From: Cyathus striatus
Taxonomy: Eukaryota > Basidiomycota > Agaricomycetes > Agaricales > Nidulariaceae
Assembly: GCA_025738555.1 (NCBI GenBank)
Contig: JAOVFP010000012.1
Coordinates: 3,286,001-3,350,000 of the forward strand
Length of the DNA stretch: 64,000 nt
Direction: 5' to 3'
The notes beneath the pieces are model-generated. The model had not been told where the DNA came from, did not search any database, and saw only the letters and a program-made list of their open reading frames with translations. The stretch's first letter is position 1, and each line of letters begins with the position of its first letter. The translations under genes were made by a program, and so were the position numbers. This document shows, piece after piece, positions 1-10,649 of this stretch.

Positions 1-90
1 GTAGTGGTATATTGTTCGCTCTATTAGCTCACGTGATCTCTATGTACTCCGAGGGTTCAATTCTTGCCAGACACAAAATTTTTATTCTAT
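1..90 (+). other. tRNA-like (SINE-type) Pol III box pair, 5' end cut by window edge
   Basis: An A-box-like string (TAGTGGTATA, 2-11) is followed about 50 bp later by a B-box-like string (GGGTTCAATTC, 53-63). This is the spacing of an internal Pol III promoter. The T-arm does not pair well, so a functional tRNA is unlikely. A tRNA-derived SINE or tRNA pseudogene fits better. The B-box half resembles a second tRNA-like segment near 37,935-38,025 on the minus strand. Confidence 0.3.
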
Positions 91-166
91 ATTAATAACA
101 TACAACTAGTAATACGTAACTGAGCTGGTACATTAGTAAAGTAAATGTAATGTGGTTTTGCCATAG

Positions 167-452
167 GTCCAGCTGGAGTCCAGGTGGGTTCTGAAAGGAT
201 TTGGTCCGCCGGAATTCCTGCTGAACTGGCTGGACTCCCACTTACCAATGGATTCCAGCTGGAGTCCTGGTGGACTCCAGGTGTACTTGAACTGGACCGG
301 ATTCAAAAAAATTGGCTGGATTTACAGCTAAAACGAGTCCAGCAGGAGTCCACCCAGAATCCATGGACTATCTGGAAAATTCTTGGAGTCTGTCTGGATA
401 GTCCGTGGATTCCATGGAGTCCACCTGGAGTCCAGCCGGAATGGGGGGGGGA
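167..452. repeat. GGACTCC/GGAGTCC word array ending in a G9 tract
   Basis: Degenerate short tandem array built on GGAGTCCAG/CTGGACTCC words about 11 bp long. It ends in a nine-G run followed by AGTGTAAAGACCTCC (443-466). That end resembles the terminal sequence of the 14.6-19.6 kb palindrome (GAGTGTAATGACCTC) and the end of the array at 3,613-3,894. The open frame through it is a by-product of the repeat and is not called as a gene. Confidence 0.8.
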
Positions 453-458
453 GTGTAA

Positions 459-1046
459 AGACCTCCATATTCCATTCAGTCTAAGTCAGCTGGAAGCTCT
501 GCAGCTAGCTCTCATGCCGTTTCTCGCTCTCACACCCCTTCTCTTGTTCAAAGAGGTGGAATCTCAGAGCAATGTACTGAGGAACTTATCGATGTTTTAA
601 AGATTCCTAGGGAAATTCTTGAGAGTACTGCACCTGGACTTCGAGTTGCCTACCAGAGGTATCTTGCCTGTATAAAGGCAGTTTCTGACCACAACACTAT
701 GGACAAGAACAGGACTTGGCCAGTTGCCAAGGCCACAAAGAAAGAAATTGTCACAGTCTTTGTCTCATCTTCAGCCTGGTATGAGAACTATTCAAACTTT
801 GATAAGATTGCAGATTTTCCAGCAATGCAGTCTTGGTTGGCTGAAGATCAGGATAGTCCTACTGATCTTGACCTTTGGGGCTTTGAGAGAGATTACTACA
901 CGTTTTTGGATTTGAAAAGATGGCTTAAGGAGAAGAAGGAGAAAAGGAAGGGAAAGGGAAAGGGAAAGAGCAAGGAGGAGAAGGGAGGTAAGGATGAGAA
1001 GGCTCATGAGGATAAAGAGAAATCAAGTTCAAAGAAGCACAAGTAA
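459..1046 (+). pseudogene. 5'-truncated unrecognised ORF with lysine-rich tail, upstream of KDZ-associated gene
   Basis: The frame is open from 459 to the stop at 1,044-1,046, but the first ATG is at 699. The upstream open stretch (about 80 codons, with a Ser-rich part followed by an EELIDVLKIPREILE-type helix) looks coding. The gene has therefore probably lost its start where the G9-ended array joins at about 458, or an upstream exon is missing. The acidic and aromatic middle (WYENYSNFDKIADFPAMQSW) is followed by a low-complexity Lys/Glu/Gly tail of about 45 residues. I do not recognise the family. A GTAAGT donor overlaps the stop at 1,043-1,048 and a TTTTTCAG acceptor ends at 1,091. Splicing these keeps frame and would fuse this ORF to the next gene. 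It may be a separate accessory ORF of the same transposon. Confidence 0.5.
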
Positions 1047-1095
1047 GTATATTGAACTTGAATTGTAATAGTTTACAATATGATTTTTCAGTTGG

Positions 1096-3301
1096 ATGGT
1101 AACCTTTGAGACATATCTGAGGTGCTTAACCTGTATATGGGCTATATTCATGCCAGAAATCACTCAAAATATTTTATTCTGGTTATTAATAATTTGGCTA
1201 TTTCAATGGCTCCCAAGTGCAATACTAGTTCTATTTATTTTTATTCAACCAGTAATTGCAGCAGGAGAACAATCATTTCCTAACATCACATTTGATGTGT
1301 TCAGTAAATTTATTCTGTCAAATTTTGGTTCCAACATCACACTCTCTGCCACATTGGTTATATTGTTCTCTATGATTGATAATGTTGATTTGTTGAGTCT
1401 TCATGCAAGACAGCAGAATGCAAAGTTAAAGGGAGAAAAAAATGTTGATGCAACTGCATGGATTAGATTACTGGCTAGAGCTATTCAGGAAAAAATTGGC
1501 ATGGACTCAGATGATCTCTTTGAAGATTATGAAATTAATGAACACACAACTCGAACAGGCAGATCTATTTTGTTAGGCACTAAATTAAATGAAATGGCAA
1601 GACTTCTGAACTTGTATCCTTTCAATCAGGAGAGGAAAGTTTTTGAAGGTCAACTGAAACCTGTATCTCATGTTAGTATTGATCCTGTTCATATAATATG
1701 TCCTATAGCTGCAGAGTGTGAGACACGGAGCTGTAAAGGACGGGCACTACATGTGCATACTAAAGTTAGAGATGTACCTAAAGCAACATTAATTAAAGGC
1801 TCAAAAATATTTGAACATGCTTATGTAGTATCAGGTGTTTGTGAAAAATGTAAAACATTATATTCTGCAGAACATGAACGAGCCTATGATGAAAAACAGG
1901 GATATTATATGGTTCATTTAAACTCTGCTAAATATCTGAAAGTAGGAAAAAAACTATGGGTAGATAGGGCATTTTCTCAAGGTGTTCTGAATGGTATATA
2001 TAGCTTTCATGCATCTGCTGCAGCATATATGGAATATTGGAACAACAGTTTTGGAAATGGAAAGGAAATAAGCCAAAGACAAGTCTGGGAGGCTTTTATA
2101 CATGAATCAATACGCATGGTTTCTGCAGGATCTGGTGTTAATTTTATTAGTCTTGATGGACTTTCAATTACTGCATTAACAGAAGAAGCATTTGCAAGGT
2201 TGGGTGAAAATGGAAAAATATGTGCATCACATAATCACAGCTGCTTAGAGTGTACACAGCCTTATAGAGAAACTCAAGACTCACTACCAAATGAGAGTGC
2301 AACAGTTAAAATGGTAGTAATTGATGGGATTGTTATGGGACCACAGGTAATGCACAACTAAAACTAAACAATATTATACTAATACATATTTTAAGCACTG
2401 TGCATATGACAATTGTTCCAATACTCTTGTAAACCATAGAGGAGGTGTATTTTGTGATGTTCACAACCAAGAATTTGGAGCAAGATGCCATGTTCGTGAC
2501 TGTCAAAATCAAAAGATAGATAATACACAAGCTTGCAATGAGCACCAGGAAATGTGGCATAAATATAATTTAGAACATAGTTCAGATTATTTAAATGGTG
2601 CATGAAGAATGCTTCGCAAACCAGCTGAAAATCCACCTTGGAATAAAAACTGAGGAAGACATGTTCAGCAGCCTCATGATGAGTCAGATACCAATATTCC
2701 AAAGAAATCTCATTATTTTAGTGCCTCTTGCTATTATTGTGTAGAAACAATATGTGCTCCATGTGGTGCTGTAATTGCATGGACAAAGTTTGTGAAGTCT
2801 GAGTCAACAACCAATATACTTAAGTTCTTAGAAGATGTTTTTCCTGATGAAGAATTAAGACCAGATTATATATGTATTGATAAGGCATGTAAACTTCTTC
2901 GAACAGCAGTTGCAAATGGAAGTTAGGTAGATTGGTTTAAAAGTAGCCACTTTGTAGTAGATGGCTATCACTATACAAATCATCGCTCAAATGATTATCT
3001 TTGTAGAAAGTGGTGTAATCCAGCACCACAAGATGGTTCTGCACCAAATCTTGTTCATATTGCACAAGACAGAAATGGTGAAAGATATCACAAACAAGCA
3101 TTCAATACACAAGCCCATGAACAACTAAATTCATGGCTTGGTGGGTTTGAATCTATTATGAAATGTATGACTCCAAGCAACTTTAATTGGTTCATACATT
3201 CTATGATCTTTTATCATACTCAACAAGTAATAAAACAGCAGAACAGCCAAAACTTTAGTATTATTAGTGAAGATTTTGAACATGATGATGGTCTGTTGTA
3301 G
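1096..3301 (+). pseudogene. KDZ transposon-associated CxC5/CxC6 protein, copy 1 (three internal stops)
   Basis: The exons are 1,096-2,346 and 2,396-3,301. The 49 nt intron (GTAATG...TTTTAAG) is supported by copy 2 near 30.8 kb, which reads straight through this point. Exon 1 carries a cysteine cluster (C-P-I-A-A-E-C-E-T-R-S-C around 1,700 and VCEKC around 1,845) that I assign to CxC5. Exon 2 carries the CxC6-like pattern C-x4-C, C-x2-H, C-x4-C, C-x2-H (2,399-2,550). The C-terminal half has YICIDKAC, VVDGYHYTNH and a HEQLNSWL motif that could supply an RNase-H-type D, D, E triad; that reading is inference. In-frame stops are TGA 2,603, TGA 2,651 and TAG 2,924; the frame otherwise runs to TAG at 3,299. 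Copy 2 has Arg opposite the first TGA and Trp opposite the TAG. The copy is dead. Its N-terminal 60 residues are hydrophobic and the true start is uncertain. Confidence 0.75.
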
Positions 3302-3612
3302 CAGCATTGGAAGATGTGATAGAAGAGGCATCAGAAATAATAGGTGTGGGAAATATGGTAGAAGATGTGTCAGAAAATGTGGTACAAATGTAGTACAGAG
3401 ATATCTGGTAGGAGAATAATAGGTGTGGGAAAATATTGTAGAAGAGGCATAGGAAGATGTGGTAGGGAGATAGTATGCTATCAGTACTAAAGGGTGTGGG
3501 AAAATGTAGTAAAGAGTAGTAGTGGTAGCATGTACTGAAGGGTGTGGGAAAATATAGTAAAGAATAGTAGTAGTAGCAAAGATGTAGTAGTGAGATAGTA
3601 TGTTATCAATAG
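3302..3612. repeat. Purine-rich degenerate tandem repeat (GGTGTGGGAAAATA units)
   Basis: Imperfect repeats of GGTGTGGGAAAATA(T/G)(T/A)GTA-type units separated by AGTAGTAGTG stretches, about 60 bp apart. They directly follow the end of the KDZ-associated copy 1. The antisense open frame is low-complexity and is not credited as a gene. Confidence 0.65.
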
Positions 3613-3894
3613 GTGTGGGAAAATACACCTGGAGTCTTAAACAGAACTTACTTTAAAAAATGCAAAGTCCATCATGACTCCACCAGGACTCCATCAGAAC
3701 TTCTTATATTTCAGCAGGATGTCATCAGGACAATATCTATTCCATCCGGACTCCATCTGGACTCCACCCGGACTCTGCCAGACTTCACTGGACTCCACCT
3801 GGACTCCACCAGATTCCATCAGGACTCCACCGGACTCCACTCGGACTATCTGGACTATATTGAGTCCGGACAGACTGGGGGGGGGAGCGTAAAG
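3613..3894. repeat. GGACTCCACC word array ending in G9-AGCGTAAAG
   Basis: Tandem words of about 11 bp (GGACTCCACCT, GGACTCCATCA and similar) end in GACTG, nine G and AGCGTAAAG (3,871-3,894). The array at 167-452 has the same end in the same orientation, so the decayed gene pair at 459-3,301 is bracketed by related minisatellite ends. Confidence 0.8.
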
Positions 3895-3899
3895 TACTG

Positions 3900-4330
3900 C
3901 AATCCAATATGCCACCTGAATCACTCAATGATCACTTATGATCACTTACAAATCCATTGGTATCATTAGTAACCCAATACATCACCTGAATCACTCAATG
4001 ATCACTTATGATCACTCATTAATCCATTAGTACCAATAGTAATGCAATACATCACCTGAATTACTCAATGATCACTTATGATCACTTACAAATCCATTAG
4101 GATCATTAGTAACCCAATACATCACCTAAATCACTCAATGATCACTTATGATCACTTATGAATCTATTAGTATCAATAGTATCCCAATATATCACCTGAA
4201 TCACTCTAAGATCACTTATGATCACTTACAAATCCACTAGAACAATTAATAGTCCATAGAAACCTACCAATACTAGTATATACCCCAATACACCACCTAT
4301 ATCCCTATATGATCATTTATGATCACTATT
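3900..4330. repeat. 70-71 bp tandem repeat with TGATCAC motifs
   Basis: Units start near 3,900, 3,971, 4,041, 4,111 and 4,181, with a diverged one near 4,283. Each contains CCAATAYATCACCTGAATCACTC (shown here only by its core ATCACCTGAATCACTC) and the pair GATCACTTATGATCAC. No coding potential is visible. Confidence 0.8.
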
Positions 4331-4440
4331 AGATTCACTAATAGTGTAGAACATCATATAATTTAGAGGTGATCATAAGACTCAGTGCTTATAAGAACAC
4401 ATGATCATATAGTCCTGAGTTTATATGAAAATATTTGGCT

Positions 4441-4637
4441 GACACTTATGGGTTCAAACCCCCTCCTGTCAAAAAAGCAGCCAGATCCCCAATACTCAAT
4501 AAGGGGAAGGGGAAAGAAACATCCCTCACAAAAGATGATATCCCAAGACTGCATGAGAGCTGGTTCAGCTCCTACAATGACATCTTGAATGGCACACCAG
4601 ATCAGTTACCTCCATTTCATGAGGTCAACCATGAGAG
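4441..4637 (+). pseudogene. Ty3/gypsy pol fragment (region just before reverse transcriptase)
   Basis: A roughly 65-codon open fragment contains LTKDDIPRLHESWFSSYND and TPDQLPPFHEVNHE. The second motif matches the conserved string that opens the RT region of agaric gypsy elements (PDRLPP-x-R-E-V-NH type). The fragment stops abruptly at NHE, where the terminal repeat of the adjacent foldback element begins (about 4,638). It is on the plus strand, whereas the gag-like remnant on the other side of that element is on the minus strand. They are therefore not simply two halves of one interrupted copy, unless one flank was inverted. Confidence 0.6.
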
Positions 4638-4739
4638 TGGTGTTAGCCAGAATGATCATAAAAGTGAAGTGTTTTATGATTGCTGCAATCATCTATCTCA
4701 TGATTGCCTGTTTCTAATGTAACTACTATATGTCTATTA

Positions 4740-6290
4740 CAATTAAAGATGGTGATCATATGCAATCATTGGTTAGTTTGAAGTGTATGTTACCACTGTA
4801 GGCCTATTATAAGTGGTGATCATATGCAATCATTGGTTCTTTGAAGTGTATATTACTACTATGAGCCTATTATTAATGGTGATCATATGCAATCATTGGT
4901 TAATTTGAAGTGTATATTACTACAGTTGGCAACATGCAAACACCACAAATTTCTTGAGTGAATTTTCTAGCCATCACAAACCATTTTTAGCCCCCGAAAA
5001 CCATCGGAATAGTGTATTTAGGATGTATTCTTTAGTATTCCACGAGCTGATTTTCCAAATTCCAAATTTTTTAATTTTTGACCCAAAAATTTGGCACTCG
5101 GTTATAAAAAATAGTAAAAATCATGGAAAATGCAGTTTTAGCCTCCTTTCATTGATAGCAATGTGATTCCACAAAAATATTGGCCTCTAAACCACCTCAG
5201 TGGGTGCCAAAAAATCATGTTTCTAATCCTCATACCCAAAGTTTTTTGGAATACAGATAGCTAAAATAGCAGTGGATTTCACAATAATCAGTCAAAACTT
5301 ATTTTCAGAGCTCTCAGCTCCTTCCTCACTACCTACCACTCATTCCCTACCCATAGACCAGTACAAATGCTTAGAATGCTTATGCTATTAGTAAGGAGTC
5401 TATAATGCATGGTAACTATTCAATGATATGTGAATTACTTTAAAAACCCTACTACTCAGCAGTGTGGATCTGGATGAGATGGGTATTGGACTCTGTAGAG
5501 GGATTCAAAAATATTTTTATGGTCCCAGCCAGACCTCCTTACCATACCCAGTAAAACTGTGAGCACAGTGTGAAATCATGGATCTGGTGATTTTACAAAT
5601 GAGCACATACCTGCAAGTGCAGTGTGAGATAACACATGTTAATCTTATACTTTACTTACTCTAATTATATACTATATTCAAACAAAAGAGAATTGATCCA
5701 AAAGAGACAAAGAGAAACTAATAAAGAGCGAGATAGTGAGAGGGATTGAAAGGAGAGTTAAGAGTCAAAGGGATGAAGTGGAGTGAGGTACATGAGACTG
5801 CATTAACCCCAAGCAACACTACCACATTTGCTCAATCCATTAATTAGATTCCTTCAAATTTCATGTGAGAATAGCTTCAAAAATAGGTAATTATACATTT
5901 TGTGTTAGAGGAGTACTTCAATGATAGTTGCTGAAGCCATTGAATCCTAAATTAGTCAGCATAACATGTCAATTTTTTTTGCCAAAAAATTTGGCACACC
6001 TATTTTGTTGTGGGAATTTCTCAAAAACATCATTTTTGTATGTATTTTGACTTGCTGAATCCGAATCTGTAATTAGTTTTCGCTAAAAAATTCGTCTTCC
6101 TATCATAATAAAATTTGTGGTGTTTGCATGTCGCCAACTGTACTATGAGCCTATTATAAATGGTGATCATATGCAATCATTGGTTAATTTGAAGTGTATA
6201 TTACTACAGTCCTATTATAAATAGTGATCATATGCAATCATTGGTTAGTTTGAAGTGCATATTACTTCTGTAGGCCTATTATAAATGGTG
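4740..6290. repeat. Left TGATCATATGCAATCATTGG array (split by a MITE)
   Basis: Units of about 65 bp (GGTGATCATATGCAATCATTGG...TTTGAAGTGTATATTACTAC...CCTATTATAA) run from 4,740 to 4,922 and resume at 6,143-6,290. The Tc1/mariner-like insert lies between. The mirror array is at 8,517-8,870. Confidence 0.8.
4923..6140. mobile_element. Tc1/mariner-type MITE, 1,218 bp, TA target site
   Basis: The ends are CAGTTGGCAACATGCAAACA at 4,923 and its inverse TGTTTGCATGTCGCCAACTG ending at 6,140. They are terminal inverted repeats of about 30 bp with one mismatch in the first 20. The element is flanked by TA on both sides (4,921-4,922 and 6,141-6,142). CAGT termini with TA duplication are the hallmark of Tc1/mariner elements. 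The interior is AT-rich with many stops and no DDE motif, so this is a non-autonomous copy. It sits inside the left array of the foldback element and is therefore the younger of the two. Confidence 0.8.
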
Positions 6291-6660
6291 ATTTGTCACA
6301 TCATTCCCGCGCTCCACATACTTCCCGTGCACCACATTTGTCACATCATTCCCGTGCTTCACATATTTCTCATGCATCATATTTGTCACATCATTCCCGC
6401 GCTCCACATATTTCCCGCGCATTACATTTGTCACGCATGCACGCGCGTCACATTTGTCACATCATTCCCGCGCTCCACATATTTCCCGCACATCGCACTC
6501 GTCACGCTTTAACGCGTTTGTCACGCTTTAACGCGTTTGTCACGCTTTAACGCGTTTGTCACGCTTTAACGCGTTTGTCACGCTTTAACGCGTTTGTCAC
6601 GCTTTAACATGCTTGTCACGCTTTAATGTGTTTGTCATGCTTTAATGTGTTTGGCATGCT
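6285..6660. repeat. Left CpG-rich arrays: TTCCCGCGC/CACATTTGTCAC then 19 bp CACGCTTTAACGCGTTTGT
   Basis: 6,285-6,500 holds units such as TCACATCATTCCCGCGCTCC. 6,500-6,660 holds about nine copies of the 19 bp unit CACGCTTTAACGCGTTTGT. The outer copies are intact and the innermost three or four are altered at CG positions (CACGCTTTAATGTGTTTGT, CATGCTTTAATGTGTTTGG). Open frames through the array come from the repeat. Confidence 0.85.
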
Positions 6661-7885
6661 TTGGAAGTGTGTCACATGTTTCTATACTTTTCACAATCAA
6701 TGAAACATGAAACAGAGCACCCAGTGATGCCACATTAACCCCTAGCCCATTGCTTAGTAATGGGATTAAGGCTCTTCCATTGACACTCTGCATTGATGAT
6801 TCAGCAATGGCCACATTTCTGAGGTGCAGCAGATTTTTCATGTTTTTTCATGCATGTTGTGTTTGTCAAGCACATTGCAACTTTTTTTGCAAATGTCACA
6901 CTTTCCAATCATATGAGATATATTTGCCTCCACAACTATTGACATTGCCATGGAAGTGTAGTAAGTATCTAATAGTACAGAGTAAATTACAAATGCAGAG
7001 GAAACAATATGTACTTGTAGAATTGGAAGACTTAATATGGAAGATGACAATCAGAGAGTTGTGGAATTGTGGTAGAAATAAGAAACTAGAATGATAGATG
7101 TAGAGTGTTTATGTAGTTGGAGTCTTAGCACTAGTGACAGAGCATGAGATATTTGAAAATGAGATGGTATGAGATGTTTTATAATCAGGTCTAGAGATGT
7201 AATGAAATGACAAAGTAAAAACTATAATGGTTTGTCTGGATATGAGAGATGATGAGGTTATAAAAGATCTACATATGTATGACATGTGAAAGAATGGTGA
7301 ATATGTGTGATTCCACATCACATCAAATTCACATGTATCAGTCATTAGATGGTCATGATTCTTGTATCAACCATTGGTTATTCTTATATCTTCAAAACAC
7401 ATTATTGAGTCACATATATGCTTACTCTATATGATTATGTGACACTTCTACACTGTCATATGTGTTTCAATTCTCTGACATATGTGATTTTTCTCATTTA
7501 GCATCAGTATCCATTCATACATATGAAAACCACCTCCTGTACTTCTCTACACTTTCTTGTGCTGTGGTCATTCCTTAATTGCTTTTCTATACTTTAGTTT
7601 AGTATTCCCTGAAGGCCTCTTTGCCTTTTCTTCTCTCTTGCCTAAAACAACTTACTATTACTTCTCCATAGTCATGTGCAGTATTGTTATTGACAGGATC
7701 TGTGAAAAGTATAGAAACATTTTCATTATAGACTTGTTGGAATCCCATCAACATGTTACAATTATGACACACATGCAAGCATGATGTGCTTGAAATGTAT
7801 GACACCCCTCATAAATGTGACACATGTGACATATGTGACGCTCGTGCAAAACGTGACAAATGTGACATGTGACGCGCTTTCAAAG
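6661..7885. other. Loop of the foldback element, no recognised gene
   Basis: Non-repetitive AT-rich sequence between the mirrored arrays. Frames of about 70-115 codons occur on both strands (for example 6,750-7,094 plus) but show no recognisable motif. No transposase motif was found. It may be an older host fragment captured in the loop. Confidence 0.5.
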
Positions 7886-8516
7886 CATGACAAACGCGTT
7901 AAAGCGTGACAAACGCGTTAAAGCGTGACAAACGCGTTAAAGCGTGACAAACGCGTTAAAGCGTGACAAACGCGTTAAAGCGTGACAAACGCGTTAAAGC
8001 GTGACAAACGCGTTAAAGCGTGACAAACGCGTTAAAGCGTGACAAACGCGTTAAAGCGTGACAAACGCGTTAAAGCGTGACAAACGCGTTAAAGCGTGAC
8101 AAACGCGTTAAAGCGTGACAAATGTGACGAGTGTGATGCGCGGGAAATATGTGAAGCGCGGGAATGATGTGACAAATGTGACGCACGTGGATGCGTGACA
8201 AATGTAATGCGCAGGAAATATATGGAGTGTGGGAATGATGTGACAAACTTGATGTGTGCAGATGCATGACAAATGTAATGTGTGGGAATGATGTGACAAA
8301 CGTGATGCACATGGATGAGTGACAAATGTAATGCGTGGGAAATATGTGGAGCGCAGGAATGATGTGACAAATGTGATGCATGTGGATGCGTGACAAATGT
8401 AATGCGCGGGAAATATGTGAAGCGCAGGAATGATGTGACAAATGTGATGTGTGTGGATGTGTGACAAATGTAGTGCGCAGGAAGTATGTGGAGTGCAGGA
8501 ATGATGTGACAAATCA
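7886..8516. repeat. Right CpG-rich arrays: about 12 copies of CGCGTTAAAGCGTGACAAA, then GCGGGAAATATGTG units
   Basis: 7,886-8,118 holds about 12 near-perfect copies of the 19 bp unit CGCGTTAAAGCGTGACAAA, the reverse complement of the left array. 8,119-8,516 holds diverged units of GCGGGAAATATGTGAAGCGC/ATGATGTGACAAATG. Some copies keep GCGC and others read GTGT or GCAC. The long antisense frames rich in His, Ser and Arg are repeat artefacts. Confidence 0.85.
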
Positions 8517-8870
8517 CCATTTATAATAGGCCTACAGTAGTAATATACACTTCAAACTAATCAATGATTGCATATGATCACCATTTATAATAGGCCTACA
8601 ATAGCAATATACACTTCAAATTAACCAATGATTGCATATGATCACCATTTATAATAGCCTACAATAGTAATATACACTTCAAATTAACCAATGATTGCAT
8701 ATGATCACTATTTATAATAGGCCTACAATAGTAATATACACTACAAATTAACCAATGATTGCATATGATCACCATTTATAATAGGCCTACAATAGTAATA
8801 TACACTTCAAACTAACCAATGATTGCATATGATCACCATTTATAATTGTAATAGGCATATAGTAGTTACA
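8517..8870. repeat. Right CCAATGATTGCATATGATCA array
   Basis: About five direct units of 63-65 bp, CACCATTTATAATAGGCCTAC...CCAATGATTGCATATGATCA. They mirror the array at 4,740-6,290. Confidence 0.85.
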
Positions 8871-8941
8871 TTAGAAACAGGCAATCATGAGATAGATGAT
8901 TGTGGCAATCATAAAACACTACACTTTTATGATCATTCTGG

Positions 8942-9937
8942 CTAACACTCATGCTTGGTGGGGGGTCCTTGGTCATCCTCTCTCTGTTCCCCTTCAATTA
9001 CAGAGTGTGTGGCATGTATCTGGTCATGCAGTACTCTAGGACAATCCTTTTTGAAGTGCCCTGTTTTCCTGCAGTTAAAGCATGTTTCCACCATGTGTGG
9101 CTGGACTGGGCATAGTGATTCCTTCTGCTCAACTTTGGGTGTACCCTGCTTGGTGAAGGCAGTGTAGTCTTGATTGGGCTGTGCTTGGGTGGCCCCAGAG
9201 TGTCTCCATGTAGCCTGGTTGGCTGGGGTTTGTTGGTGGGCTGGTTTCAGCCCTCTGCTTTGGTTGGGTCCATTTGGCAGAGGTCCCCTGGGTCATCGTG
9301 GTTGTTCCACCACAGGTCAGGTGACCAGTGGGCATACATGGTTGTTGAGGTAGCATTCTGTGTTGATGTAGTTGCGCTTGCCCCTCTTGATGGCGTGTCC
9401 CATGGTGAGGAAGTTGTCTGCTGTATTCACTTCTGGAGTGAGGAGCATATCTTCTATGAGCTTCCTCCTCATTTCTTCTGGCATGGCATTGATAAATGCC
9501 TGTGTGAATGAGTAGTCATCCAGCAGTGTGGGCATGCTTTGGGCATAGTCTGTCATGGTGTCATGAAGACCTTGCAGCCCTGCTATGGAGTGGTATCTGA
9601 CACTGTAGAATGTGTCCTGTCCATGTTGGTTCATGGCTTCCTCCACAAATTGGTCATAGAGCCCTATGATCACCTCTTCAAAGGTCCATGTGGTTTTTGC
9701 ACTGGCCGGGCTAGTGACATGACATCTATACCATTTGACTGCCTCACCTTCAAGGTAGTCTAAGAGGAGTAATACTCTCTCCTGCTCATGTTCACTGCCT
9801 CCTAGTTGCTGGGTTTGCACGTGGATGCACAGACTAAGCAGCCACTGATCGAATGTGTGGTACAGTGCCTTGATCCCTGAGAATCGTGCAATTACTTTGT
9901 TCTTGCTTCTCAGGGGTGGCACCCCTCTGGTAGCCAT
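8942..9937 (-). pseudogene. Ty3/gypsy gag-like ORF with zinc knuckle, two in-frame TGA stops
   Basis: It starts at ATG 9,937. The first 206 codons show a retrotransposon capsid pattern (FDQWLLSLCIHV, LDYLEGEAVKWY, LYDQFVEEA, AFINAMPEEMRRKLIE). Two TGA stops follow in the same frame (9,319-9,317 and 9,295-9,293). The frame then continues through a Pro/Gln-rich linker to a CCHC zinc knuckle CFNCRKTGHFKKDC (about 9,080-9,039), the nucleic-acid-binding motif of Gag. It ends at TAG 8,944-8,942, which lies inside the inverted repeat of the foldback element. The true C-terminus is therefore lost. No protease follows. Confidence 0.75.
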
Positions 9938-10039
9938 AATCTTATGGCTAGGTATTTATTTATGATTGTACAAATCTTTTTGTGCATGACATGTGTACAG
10001 TTTTTCTGGGCATCGACTATGCCTGGCCTCACCAATGGG

Positions 10040-10640
10040 AGATCAATCTGGGGGGGGAGTGAGAACTGTCTTCTTCATATCGGAGCTTGTTGTGGGGGGA
10101 TTGACACCCCTTGACTGTCGTACTGCAAGGTGTGTCTGTGAATTGGATCTGCTTGGTGGAACAGCTCTTCCAACAGTTCCCCAGACTGTTGAGAATACTG
10201 GGAGGGGGAGATTATTTCCCCCATCCATTGGTGCTCGTCAGCAAAGGCCACTGAGGGTCTGGGGTGGTTGTTGGCCAGGGCTGGAGTGAGTACAACATTA
10301 CATGTGTTCTCAAATACTGCTCATTTGTGTTCCCTGGGGTCGAGTTCAACAATGGCACCACAGTCGAATTGTATGCATTGGTTATTGATGTCCGATCCAC
10401 CATATTCCCTCATGTCTTGGTCACACATGCGTTGCAATGCTATGTGTTCATCCTTATCCTGTGCCCTTGGGGTGCATCCTTCACATGACACTCAAGAGTG
10501 TCATGTTGTTACTTGTTCTGGGATGAAGCTCATCCTGTGGAGTTGCAGGTTCTGTGCCAGTGAGGAGTCTACCAGGTGGAACAAGCTAGGTTCAGATACT
10601 GGTTGTTGAGGGTGGAAGCCACCTGATACTGTCCTGAATT
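10040..10640 (-). pseudogene. Decayed TE-associated ORF with TGA-only stops
   Basis: One minus-strand frame from about 10,620 to 10,043 reads as coding-like protein (for example LPQRMCDQDMREYGG-type and FADEHQWMGEI stretches). It is broken by four stops, all TGA. It lies directly upstream of the gag-like ORF and ends near a C8 tract (10,050). I do not recognise the domain. It could be an extra ORF or 5' part of the same retroelement. Confidence 0.4.
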
Positions 10641-10649
10641 GTTGTTATG

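Larger units (their letters stand above)
4638..8953. mobile_element. 4.3 kb foldback (long inverted repeat) non-autonomous element
   Basis: The left end GTGTTAGCCAGAATGATCAT (4,644-4,663) and about 230 bp beyond it are repeated inverted at the right end (8,720-8,953). From outside to inside, both arms carry the same modules in mirror order. These are the terminal unique part, a (TGATCATATGCAATCATTGG)-type array, a fresh-looking CpG-rich array of TTCCCGCGC/CACATTTGTCAC units, and a 19 bp array. A non-repetitive loop of about 1.2 kb lies at about 6,660-7,850. No transposase is recognisable, so the element would need help in trans. It interrupts or abuts gypsy fragments on both sides. Confidence 0.75.

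Noticed and set aside
3131..3628. Minus-strand frame of 165 codons rich in Tyr, Thr, Leu and Pro
   Set aside because: It lies over the purine-rich repeat 3,302-3,612 and the antisense of the KDZ-associated gene. Low complexity.
4453..4475. B-box-like GGGTTCAAACCCC
   Set aside because: It lies inside the gypsy pol fragment, and no A box is present at the right distance.
7886..8118. CRISPR-like array of 19 bp repeats
   Set aside because: The repeats are head-to-tail without unique spacers and lie in a eukaryotic foldback element.
8070..8520. Minus-strand His/Ser-rich frames of 123-143 codons
   Set aside because: Products of the CpG-rich tandem arrays, open in several frames at once.
9129..10609. 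Plus-strand frames opposite the gag-like and neighbouring ORFs
   Set aside because: The minus strand shows the capsid pattern and zinc knuckle. The plus frames have no recognisable content.
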